Assembly (NCBI RefSeq): GCF_028200735.1 | Contig: NZ_JAQKPV010000007.1 | Span: 124,001 to 188,000 of the forward strand | DNA from: Streptomyces sp. ACA25 | GTDB lineage: Bacteria; Actinomycetota; Actinomycetes; Streptomycetales; Streptomycetaceae | Direction of reading: 5' to 3' | Length of the DNA stretch: 64,000 bases | Part shown: in pieces, positions 23,091-32,453 of the stretch | How positions within the stretch are numbered: position 1 is the first letter of the stretch | How the letters are laid out: each line of letters begins with the position of its first letter | Position numbers and translations under genes: made by a program | Notes under the pieces: model-generated | Told to the model about the DNA's origin: nothing | The model's input: only the letters and a program-made list of their open reading frames with translations | Database searches by the model: none

Positions 23091-24874
23091 GCCAGGGCTC
23101 CGAAGGTCGGGGAGTGCTGCGTGCGCAGGGTGCGGCCGTCGCCGAGGTACATGTGCACACCGCAGGGCAGGCACGGGTCGAAGCTGCGGACGGTGCGCAT
23201 GATGTCGATGCCCTTGAAGTTGTCCGGCCCGTTCTCCTCGAAGATCGGGGTGTTGACGACGGCGTCCTCGTACGGTCCGGGGGTGCCGTAGGAGTCGCGG
23301 GGGCTGGCGTTCCAGGGGGTGGGCGGGTAGGGGTGGTAGTTCGCGATCTTCCGGTCGCGGATCACCAGGTGGTGGGAGAGCACCCCGCGGACCGCCTCGT
23401 GGAAGCCGACGCCGATGGCCTCCTCCGGAACGGTGAACTCCTGGAACACCTTGGTGCGGCCGGCCCGTACCTCGTCCATCGCCCGGTCGACGAAGTGCAG
23501 TGCCATGGCGGCGGCGTAGGCCACGAAGTACATCCGGGCGCGGTTGCGTTCGATGGTGTTGGGGAAGGGCGGCGGGGTCCACTCCAGGCGGGTCTCCGGC
23601 GTCCCGGGGGTGCGGGGCAGGTCGATCTCGACGCTGCGTCCGGTGGAGCGCACGTAGGGGGTGTGGACCTTGTTGGCGAGGGCGGTGGCCCACAGCCTGG
23701 CCAGCGGCCCGCCGCCGGTGTCCAGGGCGAGGTGGTCGCCGGTCCGTTTGTCCAGCCAGCGCGGGCTCATGACCCAGCTGTACTTGCCGCCGTCCAGGTC
23801 CCGCTTCTGCGGCACCGGGAGGGTGGTCTGGTTCCACGGGTGCCGCTGGTCGACGGGGTTGCCCAGCGGGTCGTGGGAGACGTAGGTCTCCTCGCCCGTC
23901 CAGTCGTCGTAGTAGGAGCTGCTGACCAGGATGCGCATGCCCAGGTTGATGTCGACGAGGTCGGTGGTCACCAGCTCCCCGTCGACGATGATGCCGGGGG
24001 TGACGAACATGCGGTTGCCCCACTCGTTCATCGTCCGGTAGTCGTAGTCGACGACCTCCGGGTCCTGGAAGCAGCCCCAGCAGCCCAGCAGGGTGCGCCG
24101 CCGGCCGACTTCCTCGTAGCCGGGGAGCGCTTCGTAGAAGAAGTCCAGCACGTCGTCGTTCATCGCGACGGCGCGCTTGATGAAGTCGAGGCAGCGGGTG
24201 AGGCGTACCAGGTAGTCGGTGAAGACCTGCGGGGTGGCGACGGTTCCGACCCCGCCCGGGTAGAGGGTGGAGGGGTGGACGTGCCGGCCTTCCATCAGGC
24301 AGCACATCTCGCGCGTCAGCCTGCTCATCTGCAGGGCCGCCTTGTACATCTCGCCCTCGAACGGGTTGAAGGCGCGCATGATGTCGGCGATCGTGCGGTA
24401 GCCGTGTGCGTCACCGCGCGGCGAGGGGGTGCGTTCGGCCTGCTCCAGGACGCCGGGGTTGGTCTCCTTGACCATGCGTTCGCAGAAGTCGACGAAGACC
24501 ATGTTGTCCTGGAAGATCGTGTGGTCGAACATGAACTCGGCCGCTTCGCCCAGGTTGATGATCCAGTCGGCGAGCGGCGGCGGCTTCACCCCGTAGGCCA
24601 TGTTCTGAGCGTAGATCGAGCAGGTGGCGTGGTTGTCCCCGCAGATGCCGCAGATCCGGCTGGTGATGAAGTGCGCGTCCCGGGGATCCTTACCCTTCAT
24701 GAAGACGCTGTAGCCGCGGAAGATGGAGGACGTGCTCCGGCATTCCGCGACCTGCCGGTTGGGAAAGTCGATCTTGGTATAGATGCCGAGGTTCCCGACG
24801 ATGCGGGTGATGGGGTCGAACGCCACCTCGGTGAGGTCCCGCCGGCCGGCGCCGACGTCCTGGCTGGTCGCCAC
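23087..24874 (-). CDS. hhyL: High-affinity [NiFe]-hydrogenase large subunit (group 1h)
   Basis: The 595-residue catalytic subunit splits H2 at a Ni-Fe(CN)2CO site. The nickel ligands are seen in the L1 motif ITSRICGICGDNHATCSIY (~residue 65-85) and the L2 motif FDPCLPCGVHMYLGDG near the C-terminus. The tail after CGVH (MYLGDGRTLRTQHSPTFGALA) is the part removed by the maturation protease. The C-G-D-N-H form of L1 and the length are typical of the actinobacterial group 1h (formerly group 5) enzymes that oxidise atmospheric H2 during starvation. The GTG start shares one base with the stop of the small-subunit gene. The NifU-like gene follows with a four-base overlap. Confidence 0.95.
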   Translation of the reverse strand: MATSQDVGAGRRDLTEVAFDPITRIVGNLGIYTKIDFPNRQVAECRSTSSIFRGYSVFMKGKDPRDAHFITSRICGICGDNHATCSIYAQNMAYGVKPPPLADWIINLGEAAEFMFDHTIFQDNMVFVDFCERMVKETNPGVLEQAERTPSPRGDAHGYRTIADIMRAFNPFEGEMYKAALQMSRLTREMCCLMEGRHVHPSTLYPGGVGTVATPQVFTDYLVRLTRCLDFIKRAVAMNDDVLDFFYEALPGYEEVGRRRTLLGCWGCFQDPEVVDYDYRTMNEWGNRMFVTPGIIVDGELVTTDLVDINLGMRILVSSSYYDDWTGEETYVSHDPLGNPVDQRHPWNQTTLPVPQKRDLDGGKYSWVMSPRWLDKRTGDHLALDTGGGPLARLWATALANKVHTPYVRSTGRSVEIDLPRTPGTPETRLEWTPPPFPNTIERNRARMYFVAYAAAMALHFVDRAMDEVRAGRTKVFQEFTVPEEAIGVGFHEAVRGVLSHHLVIRDRKIANYHPYPPTPWNASPRDSYGTPGPYEDAVVNTPIFEENGPDNFKGIDIMRTVRSFDPCLPCGVHMYLGDGRTLRTQHSPTFGALA

Positions 24875-25944
24875 TACTGATCGCTTCCTCTCGCGCTGTA
24901 CTCGCGGCCGGTCCAGCGCGGCTCGTACCCGCTGGTCAGCTCGTCACGGTTGTGGTGCCACCTGGGTTCCTTGTTCACGGTGCGGTTGGTGATGGACCGC
25001 AGGGTCCGCAGAAGCGGCCCGTAGACGCTCGACATTCCGGTCGACAGGGTTCCGCCGGGCGGCTCGTCCATGAACGGCATGAACTTGTCGGGGAAGCCCG
25101 GCATGGTGCACCCGATGCAGATGCCGCCGACGTTGGGGCAGCCGCCGACGCCGTCCATCCAGCCGCGCTTGGTGACGTTGCAGTTGACGACCGGCCCCCA
25201 GCAGCCCACCTTCACGATGCACTTGGGGGAGTTGTAGTCCTTGGCGAAATCGCCCTGTTCGTAGTAGGCCGCACGGTCGCAGCCCTCATGCACCGTCTTG
25301 CCGAACAGCCAGGTGGGCCGCAGCTGTTCGTCCAGCGGGATGGGCGGCGCGAGGCCGGCGGCCTGGTGCAGCACCCAGAGGAGGGTCTCCATGAAGTTGT
25401 CGGGCTGCACCGGGCAGCCCGGGACATTGACAATGGGGAGCCCGCCGGCCGAACGGAAGTCCCAGCCGAGATAGTCGGCCAGCCCCATGCAGCCGGTGGG
25501 GTTTCCCGCCATGGCGTGGATGCCGCCGTAGGTCGCGCAGGTTCCGGCCGCCACCACGGCCCAGGCCTTGGGCGCGAGCCGGTCGATCCACTCGTTGACG
25601 GTGATCGGTTCACCGGTGTCCGGGTCGTTCCCCATCGACGTCCAGTAACCGTCGCCGTTGATCTTCTCGTTGGGGATGGAGCCCTCCACGACGAAGATGA
25701 ACGGCCCCAGCTCACCCCGGGCAGCCTGATGGAAGGCGGCCATGAACTCGTCGGCGTTCTCGTAGGCGAGCACCTTGTTGTGCAGGTGCACCTTCGGCAG
25801 GCCGGGGATCGCGCCGAGGACGACGTCCTCCAGGCTCGGCAACGTGGCGTTGGTCATCGAGACGGTGTCGCCGTCGCAGCTCAGGGCTTCCGAGGTCCAC
25901 AGGATATGGATCTCCTCGAAACCCTGAGTCGGTTCGACCTCCAT
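24874..25944 (-). CDS. hhyS: High-affinity [NiFe]-hydrogenase small subunit (group 1h)
   Basis: A 356-residue electron-transfer subunit carrying three Fe-S clusters. The N-terminus reads HILWTSEALSCDGDTVS in place of the usual C-T-C-C motif: the Cys/Asp pair fits the unusual 3Cys-1Asp proximal cluster known for this group. Further cluster ligands are in GTCATYGGI, VPGCPVQPDN, EGCDRAAYYEQG, CIVKVGCWGPVVNCNV, and GGCPNVGGICIGCTMPGFPDKF. There is no Tat signal peptide, as in other group 1h enzymes, so the complex stays inside the cell. The ATG at 25944 has GAAGGGAA upstream. First gene of the minus-strand operon; divergent from hypA. Confidence 0.95.
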   Translation of the reverse strand: MEVEPTQGFEEIHILWTSEALSCDGDTVSMTNATLPSLEDVVLGAIPGLPKVHLHNKVLAYENADEFMAAFHQAARGELGPFIFVVEGSIPNEKINGDGYWTSMGNDPDTGEPITVNEWIDRLAPKAWAVVAAGTCATYGGIHAMAGNPTGCMGLADYLGWDFRSAGGLPIVNVPGCPVQPDNFMETLLWVLHQAAGLAPPIPLDEQLRPTWLFGKTVHEGCDRAAYYEQGDFAKDYNSPKCIVKVGCWGPVVNCNVTKRGWMDGVGGCPNVGGICIGCTMPGFPDKFMPFMDEPPGGTLSTGMSSVYGPLLRTLRSITNRTVNKEPRWHHNRDELTSGYEPRWTGREYSARGSDQ

Positions 25945-26235
25945 GCGGATTCCCTTCTCGCGGCCGTGCGTCGCGGACCGACCCCGTCCGGTCGCCTGTG
26001 CCCAGTCAACCTCACATAACAACAGAAACTACGCAAAGCAGATGAGCTGATCGAGTGGTGCGCGCGTCGCACTCCCCCATCGGTGGGACACCGGGGCGCG
26101 TCCGGGCGACTCCTCCCCCACCACCCCGGCCGACTCAGCCTATTGTCCGGAATTGCCCATGAATCAGCCCCATGGATGTGCCCATGGATGAGGCCGCGGT
26201 GCGGGGACCGCGGTCGCGGACAGCGAGGAAGGTCC
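25945..26235. promoter_or_regulatory. Divergent promoter region between hhyS and hypA
   Basis: A 290-bp region that must hold both hydrogenase-operon promoters. Features seen: an A/T-rich patch on the hhyS side (near 26010-26040, ACATAACAACAGAAACTAC), a GC-rich dyad CCCCATCGG-N-ACCGGGG near 26080-26096, and a phased repeat of CCCATGRAT at 26156, 26169 and 26181, about 50 bp before the hypA start. I could not assign specific -10/-35 hexamers with confidence. Confidence 0.5.
26156..26190 (+). repeat. Three phased CCCATGRAT repeats upstream of hypA
   Basis: CCCATGAATC (26156), CCCATGGATG (26169) and CCCATGGATG (26181) are spaced 13 and 12 bp apart, roughly one helical turn. They lie between the probable hypA promoter and its ribosome site. 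They may be binding sites for a regulator, or chance in-frame ATG-rich sequence. Confidence 0.5.
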
Positions 26236-26628
26236 ATGCACGAGCTGTCCATCGCGGTGGCCGTCATCGAACGTGCCGAGGACACCGCCCGGGAACACGG
26301 GGCCACGGGAGTCGAGTCGGTGCGGCTGCGGGTCGGTGCGCTGGCCGGAGTGGTCGCCGAGTCCCTGCGGTTCGCCTTCGAGGTGGCCCGCGAGGACACC
26401 GCACTGCACGGGGCGCGGCTGCTGATCGAGGAGGTTCCGGCCCGCGCCCGGTGCACCGCGTGCCCCGCCGAGTTCGCGGTGGGCACCCCACCGGAGCTGT
26501 GGTGCCCCCGGTGCGACAGCCCGGCGACCGAGCTGCTGTCGGGCCGCGAACTCGAGCTCACCGAGGTGGACCTCACCTACCACGACACAGCCGGCGGCGC
26601 GCGCCGGGACGAAAGGGTGATCCGATGA
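26236..26628 (+). CDS. hypA: Hydrogenase nickel-insertion protein HypA
   Basis: A 130-residue nickel metallochaperone. It starts MHELSIAVAV, with His2 as the nickel ligand, and has the structural zinc site from two Cys pairs (C73-x2-C76 and C90-x2-C93, in RCTACPAEF and WCPRCDS). HypA works with HypB to place Ni in the large subunit. The ATG has GAGGAAGG six bases upstream and is fixed by the need for MHE at the N-terminus. Its stop overlaps the hypB start (ATGATG). First gene of the plus-strand hyp operon. Confidence 0.96.
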   Translation: MHELSIAVAVIERAEDTAREHGATGVESVRLRVGALAGVVAESLRFAFEVAREDTALHGARLLIEEVPARARCTACPAEFAVGTPPELWCPRCDSPATELLSGRELELTEVDLTYHDTAGGARRDERVIR

Positions 26629-27383
26629 TGTGCCGGGTAACGGATCTGCGGCAGGCGGTACTGGCCAAGAACGACGGACTGGCCGGGCAGCTGCGCGAGA
26701 AACTGGCGGCCGACCGGGTCACCATGGTCAACATGCTGTCGAGCCCCGGCAGCGGCAAGACCGCCCTGCTGGAACGCGTCCTCACCCGAACGGTCTCGCT
26801 CGGCATGCCGGTGGCCGCGCTCACCGCCGACCTCGCCACCGAGAACGACGCCCGGAGACTGGCCGGAGCGGGCGCGCCGGTGAAACAGGTCCTCACCGAC
26901 GGCCTCTGCCACCTGGAGGCCGGCCAGCTGCGCGGCCACCTGGAAGGCTGGCTCCCGCAGGACACCCGGGTGTTGTTCGTGGAGAACATCGGCAACCTGG
27001 TCTGCCCCGCCTCCTACGACCTGGGCGAGACCCTGCGGGTGACGCTCATGTCGGTCACCGAGGGCGAGGACAAGCCGCTGAAGTACCCGACGGCCTTCGG
27101 TCTGGCCCATCTCGTCGTCCTCACCAAGGACGACCTCGCGGGCCCCGCCGGCTTCGCCCGGTCGGCGTTCCTGGACAACGTCGCCCGGGTCAACCCGGGC
27201 GTGCCCGTGCTGCGCACCTCGGCCAGAACCGGGCAGGGAGTCGGCACCTTCGTCGAGCACGTCCTCGCCGTCCGGGACGGTGCGCCGGTGCACCGGCCGC
27301 CGCTCGCCGGCCGGCACCTGCGCGACCATGCCCATGACCACGACATCCCGGCGGCGGCCCCACCTGCCACGCCGGCCCCCTGA
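26625..27383 (+). CDS. hypB: Hydrogenase nickel-incorporation GTPase HypB
   Basis: A 252-residue SIMIBI-class GTPase that drives Ni transfer from HypA. Walker A SSPGSGKT is at residues 39-46, followed by ALTADLATENDARRL (with KQVLTDGLCHLEA), FVENIGNLVCPASYDLG (switch and metal site Cys) and the specificity motif VLTKDDLA. The N-terminal CxxCGC nickel site and His-rich leader of some HypB proteins are absent; only MMC remains. The C-terminus instead has a His/Asp run (RHLRDHAHDHD) that could hold metal. The start overlaps hypA; hypF begins two bases after its stop. Confidence 0.95.
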   Translation: MMCRVTDLRQAVLAKNDGLAGQLREKLAADRVTMVNMLSSPGSGKTALLERVLTRTVSLGMPVAALTADLATENDARRLAGAGAPVKQVLTDGLCHLEAGQLRGHLEGWLPQDTRVLFVENIGNLVCPASYDLGETLRVTLMSVTEGEDKPLKYPTAFGLAHLVVLTKDDLAGPAGFARSAFLDNVARVNPGVPVLRTSARTGQGVGTFVEHVLAVRDGAPVHRPPLAGRHLRDHAHDHDIPAAAPPATPAP

Positions 27384-27385
27384 AC

Positions 27386-29920
27386 GTGCCGCACCCCGGG
27401 AACGACAGCGCCACCGCCGCGGTGCCGCACGGCACCGCCGCGGCTCTCTCTCCGGCCGCGGCGGTGCGGCGGCGCGTCACGGTGCGGGGCATCGTGCAGG
27501 GCGTGGGCTTCCGCCCCTTCGTGCACGCCCTCGCCGTCGAGCTCGGTCTGTCCGGCCATGTGACCAACAGCGCGCGGGGGGTGCTCGCCGAGGTCGAGGG
27601 CGAGCCCACCCGGGTCGCTGACTTCTGCGCACGCCTCACCGCCCATGCCCCCCCGCTGGCCACCGTGACCGCCGTCGCCCACCAGGACGTACCGGTCCGG
27701 GGTGGCACCGGCTTCGCCATCCGCCCCTCCGAGGGCGGGGCGGGCCGCACCCTGGTGCCACCGGACACCGCGGTCTGCGCGGACTGTCTCGCCGAGCTCG
27801 CCGACCCGGCGGACCGCCGCCACCGGCACCCGTTCATCACCTGCACGCACTGCGGCCCGCGCTTCACCCTGACCACCGCGATGCCCTACGACCGCGCCAC
27901 CACGACCATGGCCGGCTTCCCCCTGTGCGCCGCCTGCGAAAGGGAGTACCGCGACCCGGCCGACCGGCGCTTCCACGCCCAGCCGGTGTCCTGCCGGTCC
28001 TGCGGCCCCCGCCTGGTCCTGGACGTTCCGGCCGACGGCCCGGAGCCGGACGGGCCGCCGGCCGGCGACGCCGCCGTGGCGCGGGCCCGAGCGCTGCTGG
28101 CGGACGGCGCCGTCCTCGCGGTCAAGGGCATCGGCGGCTACCACCTGGCCTGCGACGCGGGCTCTCCCGAGGCCGTGCAACGGCTGCGGGAGCGCAAGGG
28201 CCGCGGCGCCAAACCGTTCGCGGTCATGGCAGCCGATCTGCGGACCGCCGAGCAGCTCGCGCAGGCGGGCCCCGCCGAGCGCGCCGCGCTCACCGGCCGC
28301 CGCCGCCCCATCGTCCTGCTCCCCCGCCACCCGCGCGCACCGGGCACCGGGAGCCCGCTGCTGGCCGGGGCGGTCTGCCCCGGCAGCCCGGACGTCGGGG
28401 TCATGCTCCCGTACACACCCCTGCACCACCTGCTGTTCGGCCTGCCCGGCGACCCGCCCGGGCCCCGCGTGCTCGTCATGACCAGTGGCAACCGCTCCGG
28501 GGAGCCGCTGGCCATCGGCGACGCGGAGGCCCGCGAGCGGCTCGCCGGGCTGGCCGACGCCTGGCTCCGGCACGACCGGGAGATCGCAGTGCCCTGCGAC
28601 GACTCGGTGATCCGGGTCCGGGCCGACGGCAGCGAAGTGCCGCTGCGCCGCTCCCGCGGCTGGGCCCCGGTGCCCCTCGACCTGCCGGTGCCCGTACCAC
28701 CCTCCCTGGCCGTCGGAGGCGACCTGAAGAACACCTTCTGCCTCGGCGAGGGCCGCTCCGCCTGGCTCTCCGCCCACATCGGCGACCTGGACGGCTTGGC
28801 CACCCAGCGCGCCTTCACCGGGGCGCTCGGCCACCTGCGCGCGCTCACCGGGGTCCGTCCCGTCCTGGTGGCCGCCGACCGCCACCCCGGCTACCGATCC
28901 ACCCGCTGGGCCCGGGAGCGGCCGGACGGGCCGGCACCGCACCTGGTGCAGCACCACCACGCCCACATCGCCGCCGTCATGGCGGACAACGGACTGGACG
29001 GCAGCGCCCCGGTCATCGGCATCGCCTTCGACGGCACCGGTTACGGGGACGACGGCGCGGTGTGGGGCGGTGAGGTCCTGCTCGCCGACTACCGCGGATA
29101 CCGCCGGCTGGCCCACCTGGGGTACGTACCGCTGCCCGGCGGAGACGCCGCGGTCCGCAACCCGTACCGGATGGCGCTGTCACATCTACGGGCCGCCGGC
29201 CTGCCCTGGGACCCCGACCTGCCCTGCGTCGCTGCCTGCCCGGCCGGCGAACGGCGCGTCCTGGAACGACAACTGGAACGCGGCATCGCCTGCGTACCCA
29301 CGTCGAGCATGGGCCGGCTGTTCGACGCGGTCTCCTCCCTCCTCGGCATCCGGCACCGCGTCGACCACGAGGCCCAGGCAGCGGTCGCTCTCGAAGCGGC
29401 GGCCCGGGAGGCCGGCCACGCCACCGGACAGGATCCCGCGACGGAAGCTCCGGGCGGACGTGGCCGGGCCCGGCCGCCCTGCGCTTTCGCTCTCCTGCAC
29501 CCGCCACCGGCCGGTGACGGAGACGCGGCCCCCCACCGGCTGGACCCCGCACCGGTTCTGCGGGCCGTCATCACCGACCTGCGGGCAGGCACCCCGGTCC
29601 CGGTGATCGCCGCACGGTTCCACCACGCGGTGGCCGGTGCCGTCACCCGGGTCTGCCGCACCGCCCGCCGCGACCACGGGATCCGCACGGTCGCCCTGTC
29701 CGGCGGCGTCTTCGGCAACGCGCTGCTGGAGGAGTCCTGCACCCGGCAGCTCACCGCGGACGGCTTCACCGTCCTGCGGCACCACCACGTACCGCCGGGC
29801 GACGGCGGCCTGGCCCTCGGGCAACTCGTCGTCGCCGCCGTACAGACCGCGCCATCCGGACAGGAAACGGAGAACAGCCATGTGCCTGGCAGTGCCCGGC
29901 AAAGTGATCGCCATCAGTGA
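27386..29920 (+). CDS. hypF: Carbamoyltransferase HypF
   Basis: An 844-residue enzyme that makes the thiocarbamate on HypE, source of the CN ligands. Domains in order: acylphosphatase (VRGIVQGVGFRPFVHALA, ~35-50), two zinc fingers (CADCLAEL...CTHCGPRF and CAACEREY...CRSCGPRL), a YrdC domain (GIGGYHLACDAG, KPFAVMAADL, MTSGNRSGEPLAI), and a Kae1-like domain (VGGDLKNTFCL, QHHHAHIAAVMADNG, IAFDGTGYGDDGAVWGGE, and GGVFGNALLEE). Extra Ala/Pro-rich loops make it longer than the usual ~750-780. The GTG start is two bases after the hypB stop. The last 41 bases overlap hypC in another frame. Confidence 0.95.
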   Translation: MPHPGNDSATAAVPHGTAAALSPAAAVRRRVTVRGIVQGVGFRPFVHALAVELGLSGHVTNSARGVLAEVEGEPTRVADFCARLTAHAPPLATVTAVAHQDVPVRGGTGFAIRPSEGGAGRTLVPPDTAVCADCLAELADPADRRHRHPFITCTHCGPRFTLTTAMPYDRATTTMAGFPLCAACEREYRDPADRRFHAQPVSCRSCGPRLVLDVPADGPEPDGPPAGDAAVARARALLADGAVLAVKGIGGYHLACDAGSPEAVQRLRERKGRGAKPFAVMAADLRTAEQLAQAGPAERAALTGRRRPIVLLPRHPRAPGTGSPLLAGAVCPGSPDVGVMLPYTPLHHLLFGLPGDPPGPRVLVMTSGNRSGEPLAIGDAEARERLAGLADAWLRHDREIAVPCDDSVIRVRADGSEVPLRRSRGWAPVPLDLPVPVPPSLAVGGDLKNTFCLGEGRSAWLSAHIGDLDGLATQRAFTGALGHLRALTGVRPVLVAADRHPGYRSTRWARERPDGPAPHLVQHHHAHIAAVMADNGLDGSAPVIGIAFDGTGYGDDGAVWGGEVLLADYRGYRRLAHLGYVPLPGGDAAVRNPYRMALSHLRAAGLPWDPDLPCVAACPAGERRVLERQLERGIACVPTSSMGRLFDAVSSLLGIRHRVDHEAQAAVALEAAAREAGHATGQDPATEAPGGRGRARPPCAFALLHPPPAGDGDAAPHRLDPAPVLRAVITDLRAGTPVPVIAARFHHAVAGAVTRVCRTARRDHGIRTVALSGGVFGNALLEESCTRQLTADGFTVLRHHHVPPGDGGLALGQLVVAAVQTAPSGQETENSHVPGSARQSDRHQ

Positions 29921-30206
29921 ACGGGACGGCAACCGCATGGCGGAGGTGGACTTCGGCGGCGTGGTGAAGGACGTGTGCCTCGCCTACCTGCCGGAGGTCG
30001 CCGTCGGCGACTACGCCATCGTCCACGTCGGCTTCGCCCTGCAACGCCTGGACGAGGAGTCGGCGCTGGCCACGCTGAAGCTCTTCGAGCAGATCGGGGC
30101 GCTCGACGAGGAGTTCGGCGACGCCTGGGCCCTCGCGGCCGAGGAGAGCGGAGGAACCCTGCCGCCGGAAACCGGGACCGACACCGCAGTGGAGGAAGCA
30201 CGATGA
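29880..30206 (+). CDS. hypC: Hydrogenase assembly chaperone HypC
   Basis: A 108-residue HypC/HybG-type chaperone. The N-terminus [10 protein letters not shown] gives the essential Cys2, which carries the Fe(CN)2CO group between HypD and the large subunit. The OB-fold follows ([39 protein letters not shown] is read in pieces across residues ~20-60). The C-terminus is ~25 residues longer than in E. coli and acidic. The ATG lies within the 3' end of hypF and behind AGGAAACGG; the stop overlaps the hypD start. Confidence 0.95.
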   Translation: MCLAVPGKVIAISERDGNRMAEVDFGGVVKDVCLAYLPEVAVGDYAIVHVGFALQRLDEESALATLKLFEQIGALDEEFGDAWALAAEESGGTLPPETGTDTAVEEAR

Positions 30207-31324
30207 AGTACCTGGCAGAGTTCAACGACCCGGAGCTGGCCACCCGCCTGCTGGACGACATCCGCGCCACCACCACCCGCCCCTGGGCGATGATGGAGGT
30301 CTGCGGCGGCCAGACGCACTCGATCATCCGGCACGGCATCGACCAGCTGCTGCCCGACGAGATCGAGCTGATCCACGGGCCGGGCTGCCCGGTGTGCGTC
30401 ACCCCGCTGGAGATGATCGACAAAGCACTGGAGATCGCCTCCCGCCCGGAGGTCATCTTCTGTTCCTTCGGCGACATGCTCCGCGTTCCCGGCACCGACC
30501 GTGACCTGTTCCGGGTCAAGAGCGCGGGCGGTGACGTCCGGGTGGTCTACTCCCCGCTGGACGCCCTGGACATCGCCCGCCGCAACCCCGGCCGGCAGGT
30601 CGTGTTCTTCGGCATCGGATTCGAGACCACCGCCCCCGCCAACGCCATGACGGTGCATCAGGCCCGCAGGCTCGGCATCGAGAACTTCAGCCTGCTGGTC
30701 TCCCACGTACGCGTCCCGCCCGCCATCGACGCCATCATGCGCGCCCCGGACTGCCGGGTGCAGGCCTTCCTGGCCGCCGGGCACGTGTGCAGCGTCATGG
30801 GCACCGAGGAATACCCCACCCTCGCCGAGCGGTTCGGGGTACCCATCGTGGTGACCGGTTTCGAGCCCCTGGACATCCTCGAGGGCGTCCGGCGCACCGT
30901 GCGGCAGCTCGAGCGCGGAGAGCACCGCGTCGAGAACGCCTACCCGCGGGCCGTCCGCGAGGAGGGCAACCCGGCGGCGCTGCGCATGCTCGAGGAGGTG
31001 TTCGAGGTCACCGACCGGCCGTGGCGCGGCATCGGGGTGATCCCGGACAGCGGCTGGCGGCTGTCCGAAGGATTCCGCTCCTACGACGCCGAGTACCGGT
31101 TCGACGTCACCGGCGTGCACACCGTCGAGTCCCCGCTGTGCCGGAGCGGCGAAGTACTGCAAGGGCTGCTCAAACCGCACGAGTGCGAGGCGTTCGGCAC
31201 CGCCTGCACCCCCCGCAAACCGCTCGGCGCCACCATGGTCTCCAGCGAAGGGGCCTGCGCCGCCTACTACCTCTACCGGCGGCTCGACGCCGCCACGCCC
31301 AGGGAGGCGACCCCCGTTGGCTGA
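30203..31324 (+). CDS. hypD: Hydrogenase formation protein HypD
   Basis: A 373-residue Fe-S protein that forms the scaffold for Fe(CN)2CO assembly with HypC and HypE. Signature motifs are complete: [16 protein letters not shown] with the iron-binding Cys, [41 protein letters not shown], and the C-terminal 4Fe-4S cysteines in [24 protein letters not shown] and [13 protein letters not shown]. The ATG overlaps the hypC stop by four bases, and its own end overlaps the start of hypE. Confidence 0.96.
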   Translation: MKYLAEFNDPELATRLLDDIRATTTRPWAMMEVCGGQTHSIIRHGIDQLLPDEIELIHGPGCPVCVTPLEMIDKALEIASRPEVIFCSFGDMLRVPGTDRDLFRVKSAGGDVRVVYSPLDALDIARRNPGRQVVFFGIGFETTAPANAMTVHQARRLGIENFSLLVSHVRVPPAIDAIMRAPDCRVQAFLAAGHVCSVMGTEEYPTLAERFGVPIVVTGFEPLDILEGVRRTVRQLERGEHRVENAYPRAVREEGNPAALRMLEEVFEVTDRPWRGIGVIPDSGWRLSEGFRSYDAEYRFDVTGVHTVESPLCRSGEVLQGLLKPHECEAFGTACTPRKPLGATMVSSEGACAAYYLYRRLDAATPREATPVG

Positions 31325-32396
31325 CATCACCGAGCTGCCCACCGCCCCGCCCGACCCGGCACAGTGGACCTGCCCGGCCCCGCTGCGCGACCACCCCGTG
31401 GTGGTGATGGGGCACGGCGGCGGCGGTGCGCTGTCCGCCGAGCTCGTCCGGCACCTCTTCGCACCCGCCTACGGCGGCGCGCTCATGGCCGCGATGGGTG
31501 ACTCCGCCGCGGTCACCCTCGGCGGCGCGCGGCTGGCCTTCACCACCGACTCGTACGTGGTGCGCCCGCTGTTCTTCCCCGGCGGCAGCATCGGGGACCT
31601 GGCGGTCAACGGCACGGTCAACGACCTTGCCATGAGCGGTGCCCGTCCCGCCTTCCTGTCCTGTGCCTTCATCCTCGAGGAGGGCACGGAGCTCACCGTC
31701 CTGGGGCGTGTGGCGCAGGCGATCGGCGCGGCAGCCACCGCAGCGGGCGTCACGGTCGCCACCGGGGACACCAAGGTCGTCGACGCCGGGCACGGGGACG
31801 GCGTATACGTGAACACCGCCGGCATCGGCCTGATCCCGGACGGCGTCGACATCCGGCCGCAGCGGGCAGCCGTCGGTGACGTGGTGGTCGTCAGCGGTCC
31901 GATCGGTCTGCACGGGATCGCCATCATGAGCGTCCGGGAGGGCCTGGAGTTCGGCACCGGGATCTCCAGCGACACCGCTCCGCTGGGCGGGCTGGTCGAG
32001 GCCATGCTGGCGGTCACCCCCGATCTGCACGCGCTGCGGGACCCGACCCGCGGCGGGGTGGCCGCCGCGCTGAACGAGATCGCTGCCGCTTCGGGCACCG
32101 GGGTGGTTCTCCACGAACGCGACGTGCCCGTGCCGGAGCCGGTGGCCTCGGCCTGTTCCTTCCTCGGACTGGACCCGCTGTACGTGGCCAACGAGGGCCG
32201 GCTCATCGCCTTCGTTCCCCGGGACCGGGCCGACGCCGTGCTCGAGGCGATGCGGCGGCATCCGCAGGGAGCCGGCGCGGCCGTCATCGGGGAGTGCGTC
32301 GCGGACCACCCCGGCATGGTGGTGGCGCGTACCGCCCTCGCCGGCACCCGGGTGGTGGACCTGCCGCTCGGCGAGCAGCTGCCCCGCATCTGCTGA
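31317..32396 (+). CDS. hypE: Hydrogenase maturation protein HypE
   Basis: A 359-residue PurM-like ATPase that dehydrates the thiocarbamate made by HypF to a thiocyanate, on its own C-terminal Cys. The frame ends exactly in PRIC, the conserved C-terminal tetrapeptide carrying that Cys. Other family marks: [68 protein letters not shown] and [15 protein letters not shown] start at 31317 is preceded by GGGAGGCG and overlaps hypD by eight bases. A strong hairpin follows the stop, so this is the end of the operon. Confidence 0.96.
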   Translation: MADITELPTAPPDPAQWTCPAPLRDHPVVVMGHGGGGALSAELVRHLFAPAYGGALMAAMGDSAAVTLGGARLAFTTDSYVVRPLFFPGGSIGDLAVNGTVNDLAMSGARPAFLSCAFILEEGTELTVLGRVAQAIGAAATAAGVTVATGDTKVVDAGHGDGVYVNTAGIGLIPDGVDIRPQRAAVGDVVVVSGPIGLHGIAIMSVREGLEFGTGISSDTAPLGGLVEAMLAVTPDLHALRDPTRGGVAAALNEIAAASGTGVVLHERDVPVPEPVASACSFLGLDPLYVANEGRLIAFVPRDRADAVLEAMRRHPQGAGAAVIGECVADHPGMVVARTALAGTRVVDLPLGEQLPRIC

Positions 32397-32405
32397 CCCC
32401 GGATG

Positions 32406-32452
32406 CCGGCCCCGGCCGCCCGCCCGCTCCGGCGGCAGGCGGCCGGGGCCGG
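32406..32452. terminator. Bidirectional terminator after hypE
   Basis: CCGGCCCCGGCCGCC (32406-32420) and GGCGGCCGGGGCCGG (32438-32452) form a perfect 15-bp stem around a 17-nt loop. It lies between the convergent stops of hypE and the PP2C gene. Confidence 0.8.
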
Positions 32453-32453
32453 G

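Noticed and set aside
27014..29116. 700-codon open frame on the minus strand
   Set aside because: Antisense shadow of hypB and hypF.
32403..32453. Functional RNA in the GC-rich dyad after hypE
   Set aside because: Simple perfect stem between convergent stops is better explained as a terminator.
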